The notes under the pieces are model-generated. The model saw only the letters and a list, made by a program, of their open reading frames with translations. It searched no databases and was not told where the DNA came from. 64,000 bases of DNA from Primulina eburnea (Eukaryota > Streptophyta > Magnoliopsida > Lamiales > Gesneriaceae), in the NCBI RefSeq assembly GCF_022965805.1, contig NC_133110.1:35650317-35714316 (forward strand). The letters are read 5' to 3'. Within the stretch, counting starts at the first letter, position 1. Each line of letters starts with the position of its first letter. Shown here one piece after another: positions 34,827 through 45,895 of the stretch. A program made the translations under genes and the position numbers.

Positions 34827-34839
34827 AGGGGGGGAGAAA
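34827..34839 (+). promoter_or_regulatory. polypurine tract of the gypsy element
   Basis: AGGGGGGGAGAAA directly before the 3' LTR. Confidence 0.93.
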
Positions 34840-36755
34840 TGTAATGCTCGAGAATTAATCACTGTCAATCAAAGATTATTGACTTATAATTTAACGTGAT
34901 TACGAAAGGGCCAACTGAGGCACGATTTAAGATAATGTGCTGCTATTTATTCTGAATTTTAGAATGTGTTGCCGAAGCAATGCCGCACCCGCGGTAAGAA
35001 ACATAGCGCGCCTGCGGTCGTGCTTCGGGAAATTTTATGTATTGGTACAGTAGGGTGACCGCACCCGCGGTGAGAAACAAGACCGCACCCGCGGTGCAAA
35101 CAAGACCGCACCCGCGGTCATAATTTCTGGAAAATGGATGTGGATCAGTACGCTGAGCGCACCCGCAGTCCGGAATGTAGCGCACCCGCGGTGCGACGTG
35201 TTGTGCCAAAATGAGGCCACCTCGTCGTATGCATGCATGGCTATATATATATCATGATTATTTCAAAATTATCAGCCAAAAAACCGAGAAAGGGTCCGAG
35301 GAATTGGGTTGAAAATCCTTACGCCTTTTGTGAGAAATCCGTCCATCTGATTTTGAATCCGACTTCGGTATTGAGTTCCTATCGACGTAGGCTACAACTG
35401 GACGTAAGTTTTACTACGTTTTGACATGTTTTAGAATTATGATATTGTCAGAATTGAATGGAACTCATATATGTTGTTCTTGACATATTAGACATCATAG
35501 AATAGAAGTCAGATTAAGAAACGGACTGATTATGGAAGTGTTATGAATTTTTAGGGTATATTGAGTTATACCGGACATATTTGATTTACGATTGAATTAC
35601 GGATTGTATTGGATATGGATTATGGATTGTAACTGCTATCTGGAGATGTTGTATTAACGGGGATATTGAAAGTGTACCGTTGTACCGTTGATTTTGAATT
35701 AAATCCATATTGATCATATTGTTATTGATTTGAAAGGTATATTGATATGAAATTATTGGTATTGTCATTGCCAGACAGGCTGTGAGTTCAGGACTTCGAC
35801 TGAGCCAGAAACCGACGAAAGAAAGGTATAAGTCAATTTGGTATTGGGAGATCGACTTGAGTCTGTTCAGACTTGAGTTTCCCTAAATCACATACTTTAC
35901 GTTATTGCATGGATATTTGCATTGATTTGATTAAGGTACTTGTTCTCTTGAATTATAGATGACAGGTGTTAGACGAGTAATCTTGTGACAGAAGTGCCTG
36001 ATAGTGGGGGTATCGCCACGGGCACATTGCACGATGTCTCAAGATAGGATATTAGCGATAGAACTACAGTCCATGACGGTTAGGTCAGGACACCGGATGT
36101 TTGGTTATATCGAGTAAATAGAATTGGAATTCTTCTATTACGGAATTCGATATAGGAACACCATATTTGGTTATATCGAGTAATAGGATCAGAGTTCCTT
36201 CTATTACGGAATTCGATATAGGAACACCACATTTGGAAACCGGGATCCCTAGACTAGGATTGAGTCTAGTCTGAATGATAGAGTTATGAACATTGTCGAC
36301 AGTTTATGATTGTTTATGTTTCAGATTTTGACACATATATCTGTTACCTGATTACATGCTTTATTGTTTATATGATTGCATGTTTCGTTGATTTATACTG
36401 GGATTTATTCTCACCGGAGTTATCCGGCTGTTGTCTTGTCTGTATGTGTACATGACAACAGGTGGGACAGGATCAGGGTCCAGGAGATGAGGAAAGATCG
36501 TGATTAGAGTGGAGGCTCCGGACTTGGATTAGAGATAGGGTTGGACACTTGACATTAGCTGTTTAAACCTTAGCCGAATAAATGTATGTGGTACAGGATT
36601 GGTACTTTTATATACTGAGACGTATATATATGTATGTTTTATGTCACTACGTTCCGCATTTTAAAAGAGGAAAAAAAAAATTTAGACCCTGTTTTATATT
36701 TGATTAATTAGTCCCAATGATGATTAAGAATTTAATTAGCGTCCGGGTCTCCACA
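34840..36755 (+). repeat. 3' LTR of the gypsy element (1916 bp)
   Basis: It starts TGTAATGCTCGAGAATTAAT and ends GTCCGGGTCTCCACA. It keeps the ~365 bp lost from the 5' LTR, and its GC-rich array is at 34983-35190. A TATATATATA run at 35241-35250 may be its TATA region. It also contains a pair of ~60-bp near repeats around GGTTATATCGAGTAAATAG (36100-36235). Confidence 0.93.
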
Positions 36756-36819
36756 GTTGACCCGTCTCACAGATTAAGATCCGTGAGACGGTCTCACATG
36801 AGACTCACTCCTTGAGTTT

Positions 36820-37630
36820 TTACTCTATTTTTTGCATGTAATTTTTCTATTTTACTAATAAGATATATGTCTAAATTCAATAAATAATAATAACGATAAT
36901 AAAAAAATTTAAAAAATAAAAAACAACGTCCAATGCCTTGGTAGCTTGGACGCTGCAATTTTACAGCTTCAGATGCTATTAGTGGTGGACGCTGCAAAAT
37001 ATATTGCAACGTCCGTCATTGATAATAGCGTTTGCCTTAATTTTGCAAAATTCCACAATATACCTTATTTTTTAAAATTAATTTTTTAAAAAAAAACAAA
37101 GATATTATATTCAATTTGGTCCGTTCATACTATTTCAAAGAACAAGAATTTTGTTTTTTGAACAGAAAGAACAAGAATTGCTTGGCCATAAATTGTATAT
37201 TTGATGTGTATGATTTTAAATTTTTTATTTACTTTTAGAATAGGAAAATAAAGAAAATTTTGGGGTTTAAATCGAATATTAGAATTTTTTTATTCGATTA
37301 AACTTGTTTTACATATATTATCGGTTTAGTTTGATTTCAATTAATAAAAGTGCATATACGGTTTTTTTAGAAGTTGTTATAATTAGGTCTCGAATTTGAG
37401 ATTGCCACAAATTTGAAATCTTGTGATTGAAACAATAAGTAATTGGTCTTAGAGTGATATTTTTTTTGTCCTCGTCCCACTATCTATTTGCTTCGCATAA
37501 TTGTCAAACAAAAAACTTTCATCAAAAGAAATACAAAATCTTACTATATTTTCTCTCGAATGTGACTTCAAAACAAAACATCATATCCAAATAAATCAAT
37601 GACACAAACACGAAAAGCATCGTTTCCATT
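36820..37630. other. NLR1 3' flank (block I, right part)
   Basis: Non-coding, similar to 58770-59532 downstream of NLR2. It includes a GC-richer segment at 36925-37020 (AACGTCCAATGCCTTGG, CTTGGACGCTGCAA, then CAACGTCCGTC), repeated at 58868-58968, which can fold on itself. Confidence 0.8.
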
Positions 37631-40129
37631 TTAATGTTGATGCTTTTGCATTTGCTGCGCGGAGATTACCAATGATTTTTTACAGTACTGCAACTCAATA
37701 TATTGAAGTGTATCTATTTCTCCTATACCACTAGGAATCTCATTAATCAGCTTGGCACCCTCAAGAATCAAGCTTTCAAGGCATGGGAAATGCTCTTTTT
37801 CCAGTTCCCACTTCAACAGAGAATCCAAGGAAGAACGGAAGTACTTGAGTTGAAGAAATTGACCTTCCATCATCACCCACTTTGAAACTTTATGGACTGC
37901 CATCCTTGTCATCTGGAGTACTTGAAGATTCGGAAGCGACCCAATTATGGTCATATTTTCCCAAGGGAAATGAATTCTATGGAGAGATAACTTCTTTAGA
38001 CCGATTGGAAAAGCATGGTTCCACATTGAGAGACAAGGCCAGAAGCTCGTTGAGATTTGCAAGTCCTCGAGGCTTTGTAAATGGCAAAGGTTTTCGAGAT
38101 TATAATAATCCCAATCATGATCATTCATAAAATATTCAACAGCCAATTTCTTCAGATTCACAAGTATTTCGATGATCTCTTCGGTAAATATGAAATCAGC
38201 CACTTTCTCAATTGTTTGTAGATCACTTTCATGAACAATTCTTGTATCAGAGGGATGGGATAATTGCAAATCTTTGTTCCAGATCAGATGCCTTAACTTC
38301 GGCATCTTTAACATTTCATATGGTACTTGCCAGAAGTTTCGGAATCTGGTGACATCTAGATTATCAACAACTATAGTTTCGAGATTGGGATGTTTCGATA
38401 TTGAGACTGGAAATCCATCGGGACATGCATGATCTAACTTGAAAGCAAAGTACCTTAAATTAACGAATTTAGAGATTACATGTGACAATATCGGCCAAGT
38501 TACTTGGGGTGCATCCAAGACACCGACGTGCCTAGACCTTAGATCTATTCTTGGACTCAGATATCTCTCGGAGAAAAGTAGAACCGAACGCACGCTCGAA
38601 TCTAGGATTTTCCATTCTTGAAAATCCTTCGTGCAATGAATTCTTAGGCGGCGATATGGATTCTCTACAAATTCTGTTCCGGAATTGGTTTTGGATGACA
38701 CATGATAAAGAAACCCCTCTTCTTCAGCTTTTGTTATGCAAATCTCCCTCAACATATCATGGATTCCAACAGTTTCGAGTTTCCCGTCAGGCCCTTTCTT
38801 GCTCACTAAGAGCAAACTTCTGTTCACCAGATCCTCCAAATAACGTTCCCCCGCATCTTCCAAGCACTTCGACTGATGATTTGATTTCAAAAATCCCTCA
38901 GCAACCCACAACTTGATCAGCTTAGAAACATCAATTTCAGAATCTTCAGGAAAAGCTGCTATGTAGAGGAAGCATGGTTTTAGCCGAAGAGGTAACCGAT
39001 CATAACTAAAACACAGTATCTTTGAGCACTGAAGGGCAATTGTAGGCTCTTTAGAACTTATATTTTCCGAAACATTTTCCCACACTTCTTCTCTCATCAC
39101 GTTGCCTGAAGAAAGGAGTAGTCCTGCAACCACCACGATGGTGAGGGGAAGTCCCCCACAATTTTCCGCGATCTTCTTCCCGACTTCCACCAGTTGGAGA
39201 GGACAAGATTGTTGTTCAAAAACACTTTCTTGAAGTAATTCCCAACTTCGATCATTATTTAAACATTTCATTTGGTGAACAGGAGCATCTGAAGATCTCG
39301 CATGAGAAGCCACATCTAATAGCCTGGTGGTTAACAAGATTCGACTTCCACTACCATCATCCGGGAATGTCATCTTGAAATCATCCCATGCCTGGGTACT
39401 CCATATATCATCAATCACAATAAGATATCGCCTGCCAAAGAGACTTTGATACACTAGTTTTGCCAGTTCTGCTTCGTTCTCATTAGATTGTTCATTCTTG
39501 AGGGACTTCAAAAGCCCTGAAAGAACCTCTCTCCTTTGATACTCTTGTGACACTGTGATCCATGCGCATTTGTCGAAGTATTGAGAAAGGACTGAATCGT
39601 CGTATGCTTTTCTAGCCAGAGTCGTCTTCCCGATTCCCCCCATCCCAACAACTGGGATAATTTGGAGGTTAGCAGAGTCTTCGTATAACCGTTCTTTGAT
39701 TACGAGCAAGTCATCATCAAATCCCACTACCCTTTTTTTGGGAGTGGCTTGGACCGTGGATGAACGATCAACAGGAAAAGAATAAGATACCGATCGGAGA
39801 TCTTTTGCTGTGTCACTGTTGTTCATCATCATCGTCTCTTCCCGAATAAAACCAATCCTTTCAGACGCCATGGCTAAGTCTCGATCCAAGTTCAAATTAG
39901 CCTCTTCAGTACTCCCATCATCATCAATAGTTGACACCGAACACTGATACGAATCCATGAAATCTTGAGCTTCATATGCAGCTTTTCTCATCCCATTTCC
40001 CTCACGACCAAGTGTTTCTTGATACTTATCTGAATAATCTTCAAGGAAAGCAACGATGAAATCAACTTTTTCCTTGAGAGAAACATTTTTTTCTTTGTGA
40101 AGAGGATCGATATACTTGTCAAGATCCAA
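37631..40129 (-). CDS. NLR1: R1-type CC-NB-ARC-LRR resistance protein, N-terminus frameshifted
   Basis: 832 residues, no intron. Cytoplasmic immune receptor of the type that detects pathogen effectors and switches between ADP and ATP states. The coiled-coil part is short (1-110). NB-ARC follows: P-loop GMGGIGKTT (162-170), RNBS-A FDKCAWITVSQ (185-195), kinase-2 YLIVIDDIW (235-243) with the CC-class Trp, RNBS-B GSRILLTTR (261-269), GLPL (326-329), RNBS-D CFLYIAAFPED (386-396) and an IHD in place of MHD (456-458). Irregular LRRs fill the rest. Relative to NLR2, one base is missing near 40130, so the usual MAAAYA start at 40182 is out of frame and only the internal Met at 40129 opens this frame. 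It also ends early at MQKHQH because of TAA, where NLR2 has a Glu codon. Confidence 0.88.
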   Translation of the reverse strand: MDLDKYIDPLHKEKNVSLKEKVDFIVAFLEDYSDKYQETLGREGNGMRKAAYEAQDFMDSYQCSVSTIDDDGSTEEANLNLDRDLAMASERIGFIREETMMMNNSDTAKDLRSVSYSFPVDRSSTVQATPKKRVVGFDDDLLVIKERLYEDSANLQIIPVVGMGGIGKTTLARKAYDDSVLSQYFDKCAWITVSQEYQRREVLSGLLKSLKNEQSNENEAELAKLVYQSLFGRRYLIVIDDIWSTQAWDDFKMTFPDDGSGSRILLTTRLLDVASHARSSDAPVHQMKCLNNDRSWELLQESVFEQQSCPLQLVEVGKKIAENCGGLPLTIVVVAGLLLSSGNVMREEVWENVSENISSKEPTIALQCSKILCFSYDRLPLRLKPCFLYIAAFPEDSEIDVSKLIKLWVAEGFLKSNHQSKCLEDAGERYLEDLVNRSLLLVSKKGPDGKLETVGIHDMLREICITKAEEEGFLYHVSSKTNSGTEFVENPYRRLRIHCTKDFQEWKILDSSVRSVLLFSERYLSPRIDLRSRHVGVLDAPQVTWPILSHVISKFVNLRYFAFKLDHACPDGFPVSISKHPNLETIVVDNLDVTRFRNFWQVPYEMLKMPKLRHLIWNKDLQLSHPSDTRIVHESDLQTIEKVADFIFTEEIIEILVNLKKLAVEYFMNDHDWDYYNLENLCHLQSLEDLQISTSFWPCLSMWNHAFPIGLKKLSLHRIHFPWENMTIIGSLPNLQVLQMTRMAVHKVSKWVMMEGQFLQLKYFRSSLDSLLKWELEKEHFPCLESLILEGAKLINEIPSGIGEIDTLQYIELQYCKKSLVISAQQMQKHQH

Positions 40130-40182
40130 ATCTCTCGCAATGATCGAGCAACAGCAAGAAGTGCAGCATAAGCAGCAGCCAT
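40130..40182 (-). pseudogene. detached N-terminus of NLR1
   Basis: MAAAYAALLAVARSLREI matches residues 1-18 of NLR2 almost exactly, then a 1-bp deletion sends it into a 64-residue off-frame ORF. This is the conserved first helix of R1-type proteins. If the sequence is right, NLR1 either starts at the internal Met or is dead. Confidence 0.85.
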
Positions 40183-40900
40183 GGAAGGAGAGAAAAATGG
40201 AGCAAGTACTAGTTCATGTGATAGTTGGCTGTTTAGTCAATTAATTATTTAGCTTGTGCGTAACCGTGGTGGGAGACAGCTAGTAGCATTCATTAACCAT
40301 CGTAACTATTATATTATATTTAAATGATGATCAAAATATAATTATAAAAATAATGAGTGAGTATAATGTAATTTTGATATATGAATTAAAAAAATAAATA
40401 GAAAAAATAAAGAAAGAGAAAAAGACTCAAATAAGAGTTGAACCCACAATTTAATGCCTAAGAAACAAAAATTCTATACACTGTAATATACTTAACTTGC
40501 ATTAAAGTTTTAACATTTTATTAATATATATAAATTTTAAAACAGACAACGACACCAAAAGTTAGTTATTTTAAGTGTCTCAAACTTAATAATATAGTAT
40601 AAATATAATAAATCATTCTAATTTCTATGCATCTATAAAATATTCATTTATGAAAAATTAAATTTTGTCCTACCAATTATTTTAGATTTTTATTAACTTA
40701 AATATGATTTATTAAATTAATTTGTACATGTTGACTTGTATAATGAGTTTGGAAAATGTTGACACAAATTTTAATATTTATTAAAGTTTAATTATATGTA
40801 CGTTAAAGTTTGGTAAATGTCGACACAAATTTTAATATTTGTTAAAGTTTTAATATTTTAATATGTGTATATATTCTTTAAATAATTATAAGTAAAACAA

Positions 40901-40943
<43 letters not shown>

Positions 40944-43793
40944 TGACATGTTACTTTCACATAAATTTCAATGTTGTATTTAATACTTCTTATTCATTTT
41001 TAACGAAAAATGAATAAGTTTATTTTTCATTTATTTAAATTTATAACTTAAATGTCAATGGTGAGAAGAATAGAAACTGAAATGTCTCTGTCAATCCAAA
41101 ATCAGCTATTTAAATTTATAACTTTTTTCTGAACAGCTACTAGAAAAATGACACTTGGCTAATAAATTAAGACCATTAAATTCAAATGATCCCATATGTA
41201 GGCATGGAAAGTCAACAGTAGAATATGACAATCGGGCAATCACGTTCAATTTTTTTTTCAATTACAAATTGGGCATTACCTAAATAAAGATTGGTTAATT
41301 GTCGGTGACAAAAAAATATTATGATATTTGTCTTCTGAGTTATCAGTTAATTTTGTGAAACAAATTTTCGACTAAACATTATGAAAATTCTCACTTTTTA
41401 TGTTCAAAGTATAATTTTTTGTTAGTTATGTTATGTTGATTTGAGTGAAAAATATTTAATCTGTGAAAAAAATATTTTTTTATGGCTAAAATGTTATATT
41501 TTACTACAAAAATAACATTTTTTTTATTTGTTATGTTTTGAAAAAATATCATTTTAGAATAATGACATTTTGTATATATGTCTTCGATTCATTGCATCAC
41601 ATTCAATGTTACAACAAAATCATCTCCGACTCATTCCATACAATATAATATTCTCACAACATTTATTTTTAATTTCAACATCAACATACGATACAAAAAT
41701 TTAAACAAAGCAATTATTGATAATAATTTATAAATAAATTAAGAAATTAGCATCATTAATTAATTTGAAACTTAGGAAATCACATATTTCGAGTATATAT
41801 ATCTTCGGAATATTTCATCAGCGTGAGAATATGCTCGCAATCCTTTTCTTTGTGGGTCTGTATTATAATATTCAATTAAATTAAAATAATAAAAAAAACC
41901 ATTGAAATAGGTACGAATGTGAAAGGAAACTGTTTGCAGAATACGGACAATGTAAGATGCATAAACAAGAATTTGAATAAAAAATAATAATAATGTAACT
42001 TTTATATTCTATCTTTTAATTATTTAAATAAAATGAATCTTCTAAATTAAAATATATCAAAATAAAAGAAATTGATTGAAGCGTTATTGGAAACAATATA
42101 AATAAATTTAAAATATAAATTATTGCAATATTCAGTATCACTCATGCATGAAGTAAAATCATTCAAAAATACATTTTGCTATTTTAAGTAATTTCCTGCC
42201 CAAATTACTTACAAAAAAAGAAATATAATATTTAATTAGTTTATTAATTTTTCTAAAAATACAATTGGTTGAGTGTTAAAAGTTATCACTACAACAAGGT
42301 ATTCCAATGAACATTAAATTACAATTTAATAATCATTATAAATTTTTGATCTCAAATGCATATTATTTTGAAATTACCTTAGTTTGAAAGAATTAATGCA
42401 TTGTAGTTTTCTTCCAAAACCATATGTATATTGTATATCTTGAACTGTCTTCTTAAAAATTCAAATAAGAGAGCACAAGAAAATTAAAAAAGATAGATTC
42501 AAATAAGAGAGCACAAGAAAATTAAAAAAGATAGATTCAAAAGAGTTTCAAATGGATATTAAATTGCTCTCAATAAACATGTATATTACCCTCAATAATT
42601 AGAAATGTTTGACACTCAATGCATGCAATTCGAGATTTTCAAAATTTGAAATAGTTAATGTATGATATAATTCTGTCAAAAATATCCAATGTATAATTTT
42701 TTTCCATTGAGATGTCTTAGTTGAATTTTAAATTTTAAATTATAAATAATGCAATATTGCATATTATATTAGAAATCAATTTTATTCTATTTATCTTACT
42801 AAATTTATCTACTCCAAAATCGAATTATGAAATGACTCCTCTTTTCAGCACCATATATGAGTTGAATCCTTCCAAGATGTAATGTTCGTTTAAATTTAGA
42901 TTTGTTCGTTGTTATGAACTACCTACATATGGAAACAACGAGAACAACGAGACATTAAGTTTGAAATCTGTCTTTCATGATCGAGAAGTAAAAAATATTA
43001 TTTTTCTATTTGTACAAAATTTTAATTATTACGTATTAATAATGTGATATTTTTCTTCTATATTACAAAGTTCACGGATACATTATAGTATAAAATGTCC
43101 CGTAATGAAAATGATTAAACCAATTCTAAAGAAAGTACGCATCTTATTAGAAGACACTTTATAAAATTTATTGACATTGTTTTGGAATACACATAGTAAA
43201 TGTCAATAAAATAACTTTTATGATTTATACATAATTTACTTATGATCACATGTTTCATTTTTCTTTCGAAATAATAGGCTGTTGTGTATATTATGAAGAG
43301 ATTTTGTAGATAAAATCACAACTCATTTGGATAAAGATATTGATGAAACAATTATTGTTATCATTCAAATGTGTCAAACACGTGTCATGTCACAAAATTG
43401 TTTGTGAATGTGAATTTAGACGAAATTATTGAATTTTAGAAAAAGTATTTTTCATTAATTTTATTGAATGTGACTAAAAAAAATTTATCAAATGTTAAAA
43501 AATAATAATATATAGCTTCTCGAAAATTAAATAATTAAATATGCATTAAGGTTGGTGGTCGACATCAATGCAATAAACATGATAAACATCATGTTATTGC
43601 CTTATGCTAACACAATCTAAAATTTTGACATATGATAATGATTATTAGCCAAAAAAATTAATCGACATGCGTTGTATTTAAGAAAGTTTTTTAAAATTAG
43701 CGAAAAAATAGTTTTTATTTTTATTTTTTACAATTATATTATTTTTTCAATTTAAATATCTATTCATTTTTTACTAGTTTTTCATAATATCAT

Positions 43794-43821
43794 CCCGTGC
43801 ATCGCACGGGTTAAACACTAG
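43794..43821 (+). mobile_element. Helitron-like 3' terminus
   Basis: A 7-bp stem with a 3-base loop (CCCGTGC ATC GCACGGG, 43794-43810), then seven bases, then CTAG (43818-43821) followed by T. This is the classic Helitron end. The paralog at 54893 continues across the site (CAATTATGAAAATTAAG) without this sequence. The 5' end is not resolved; the B-specific DNA starts near 42095, giving a maximum of about 1.7 kb. Confidence 0.65.
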
Positions 43822-44517
43822 TTATGAATATTAAGATAAATTAGCTGAAATCTGGAATGAAAAATACGTAAAATATTTGGAATTGGACTAAAAAGTTTAA
43901 TTGATTCAAAATCATGAAAACTAGAAACTGTGGCCCATGTCTTTACTAATCACATTGATTTCGATGATTTTGGAGCGGTTGTAATTTAATGCTCAATGGA
44001 TCGGCCCGAGGTGAACTTTTTTTGCCGAGTTTATTATATCTCAATGATGAAATTTGTTCTCTCTTTCTTTCTTTTGAATCGGACTATCTAGCTAACTTCG
44101 AAGATAAACATTTATATGGTACAAAGACATTTTGTTTTATTTGATCTAGCATTACAACTTATTCCAAATTATGCGCATAATTTTGTTTTCGGAGTTGATT
44201 TAGGAGAAAAAAAAAGTATTGTAAAAGAGTTGGAATGTTCTTGCATAATCGAGTCGAACCCAATCAATTCGAAAGCATTCAATCTCATAGATTACTAGAG
44301 CGGTAAAAATAGATATTTTTACAAAATATCATTTTAGACATAAAAATATCATTTTAGAATAATTCGTTCTCATTTTTCTCAAAGAAGTAACTAAATTTTC
44401 TAATTAAAGATCATTTTAGAATAATGGCATCTCATAGATACTAGAGTTGTAAAATGGGATGAGATTTTCCCAACTCAACCCACTAAAATTGTTTAGCGGG
44501 TTAAGTCCATCTGACGA

Positions 44518-44697
44518 GAGTATGTCTTTCATAAGACGGTTTCACGAATCTTTATTCGTGAGACGGATCAATCATGTTCATATTTACAATAAAATTAATA
44601 TATTTGACAAAAAAATAATACTTTTTCGTGGATGACCCATATAGAATATCTGTTTCACAAAATTGACCCGTGAGGCCGTCTCACACGACTTTTTGTG
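44518..44697 (-). mobile_element. MULE-type MITE (copy 3)
   Basis: 180 bp, diverged, with a GTGAGGCCGTCTCAC-like block at the right end. Duplication ATCTGACGA at left (44509-44517) and ATCCGACGA at right (from 44698), one mismatch. Block A at about 1693 shows the uninterrupted ATCCGACGAAC site. Confidence 0.85.
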
Positions 44698-45097
44698 ATC
44701 CGACGAACCTAACCCGTATTGACAATTCTAAAATTTTTATTCAGAAACTGAAATTGTTGTTCAGTCGCTAAGTCAAAGTTCTTTTATTTTTAACTCCCTA
44801 ACATATAAAACTTTTTATTTTGCACTCCTTGTTCTAGGATTTACCTCATTTATTTACAAATTTCTTTTAAAAAAAATCTTTTTTTCGTCTCCTCCCTCGA
44901 CCCCATTTTTCTCGACCTTAACCAAAAAAAACAATCAGAAAAATCTCAAAGCTACGAATCGCCGTTGCTACACTGTTACCTTCTCAATCCTGCCCTTCAT
45001 TCTCCTTCCTCTTTCTTTTCTTTACCACTCGTCTTGTCTCTACAAAAAAAACCCATCCAAAAAATCGCAGAGAAGTTTAAATGGCATATTGGAGAAG

Positions 45098-45160
45098 ATG
45101 AATTTGAGTGACGAACAACCGTCAGCGATGAATTTCCCCTGTTCCTCGGCAAGGTTTGGT
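45098..45160 (+). other. conserved leader / possible first-exon ORF, copy B
   Basis: MNLSDEQPSAMNFPCSSAR, matching 2255-2314 apart from a missing CTAAG. The AAG|GTTTGG junction could be a splice donor, or the ORF may just run on for about 30 more codons. The upstream UTR-like stretch (44880-45090) is conserved too. Function unknown. Confidence 0.3.
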
Positions 45161-45414
45161 TTTTCAGTCCACATATTTACCTTTGTTTGGTTTCATTCTC
45201 ATTTTCCCTCTGCCCATCTCTCCATCTTAAATGGGAAACAAACGTCAAATTACTGAAGCCGCTAACCATTGGAAACCATGGACAAAGACACGATTTTCAG
45301 TGACCACAATTGACGAAGAAACAAAATAATAATTAATAGTTTCATACAAATCTACAGAATAATTAAAATTATAATAATTAATAGTTTCATACAAATCTAC
45401 AAAATAATATTAGA

Positions 45415-45465
45415 CAAAAACTTGTGTGAGACGGTCTCACGGATCGTATTTGTGACATATTAATA
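45415..45465 (+). mobile_element. truncated GTGAGACGGTCTCAC MITE end
   Basis: GACAAAAACTTGTGTGAGAC and the following block match the left end of the MITE, after which similarity stops. It is a fragment. Confidence 0.6.
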
Positions 45466-45599
45466 AATATAAGTTCATTATGACATATAAGTTCATTATG
45501 ACATATTTATGTTCATAATTTTTATAACTAATATTTACACAAATATATTCATTTGCTCGTGTTCTAAAAACCGGTTGCTTAATCAAGTTTAAGCGTTCG

Positions 45600-45895
45600 C
45601 TCGTCCCACTATTTTCTTGGAATAATTGTCCAAACAGAAAGTTTTCATTGAAACAAATACAAATTCTTACAATATTCTCTTTCGAAAATATAATTCGTAT
45701 TCATCGAAATCTGTTACATGAACATGAATAGCATCGTTTCCATTTTCATGTTGACGCTTTTGTATTTGCTTCACTGAGTTTATCAATGATTTTTTACAGT
45801 ACTGCAACTCAATGTATCGAAGCGTATATGTTTCTCCTATGGCACTAGGAATCTTATTAATCCATTGGGACTGACAAAAATCAAGCTATCAAGGG
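45600..45895 (-). pseudogene. NLR3: 3' end remnant of a third R1-type NLR
   Basis: Similar to the last coding ~55 codons plus 3' flank of NLR1 (37490-37785) and NLR2. On the minus strand the C-terminal segment with VKN(H)W and the CMQ-like tail is recognisable but has stops. Similarity ends abruptly at 45895. The matching upstream flank of the gene resumes at about 46884, so roughly 2.4 kb of coding sequence was replaced by about 1 kb of unrelated DNA. Confidence 0.8.

Larger units (their letters stand above)
28430..36755 (+). mobile_element. Ty3/gypsy chromovirus (Tekay/Del type), complete but mutated
   Basis: 8326 bp, TG...CA ends, and perfect 5-bp target duplication GTTGA (28425-28429 and 36756-36760). 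5' LTR 28430-29986, primer site 29992, a single gag-pol frame 30248-34741, polypurine tract 34827-34839, 3' LTR 34840-36755. Protease-RT-RNase H-integrase order and a C-terminal chromodomain place it in the chromoviruses; long LTRs suit Tekay/Del. It is disabled by two nonsense codons and a protease active-site substitution. Confidence 0.95.
28298..36810 (+). mobile_element. MULE-type MITE (copy 2), split by the gypsy element
   Basis: MITE parts at 28298-28429 and 36761-36810 flank the gypsy insertion. It starts GGCAAAAACTTGTGTGAGAC and ends ACATGAGACTCACTC. Its own 9-bp duplication is CTTGAGTTT (28289-28297 and 36811-36819). The paralogous block II (58762-58780) has an uninterrupted single CTTGAGTTT, a direct empty site. 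Confidence 0.93.
40183..45200. other. NLR1 upstream flank, paralogous block B
   Basis: No gene. 40190-40870 matches 46884-47190; 40885-41540 matches 490-1230; 41705-42090 matches 48015-48165 plus 54620-54845; 43825-43910 matches 54895-54985; 44330-45200 matches 1500-2330. Between them lies DNA particular to B, including a Helitron-like 3' end at 43794-43821 and a MITE at 44518-44697. A TG/TA microsatellite lies at 40903-40942. A 38-bp unit is tandemly doubled at 42460-42535. Confidence 0.75.

Noticed and set aside
38439..38916. Plus-strand ORFs opposite NLR1 (and the same at 60455-60942 opposite NLR2)
   Set aside because: They are shadows of the conserved NLR coding strand; their conservation follows from the NLR.
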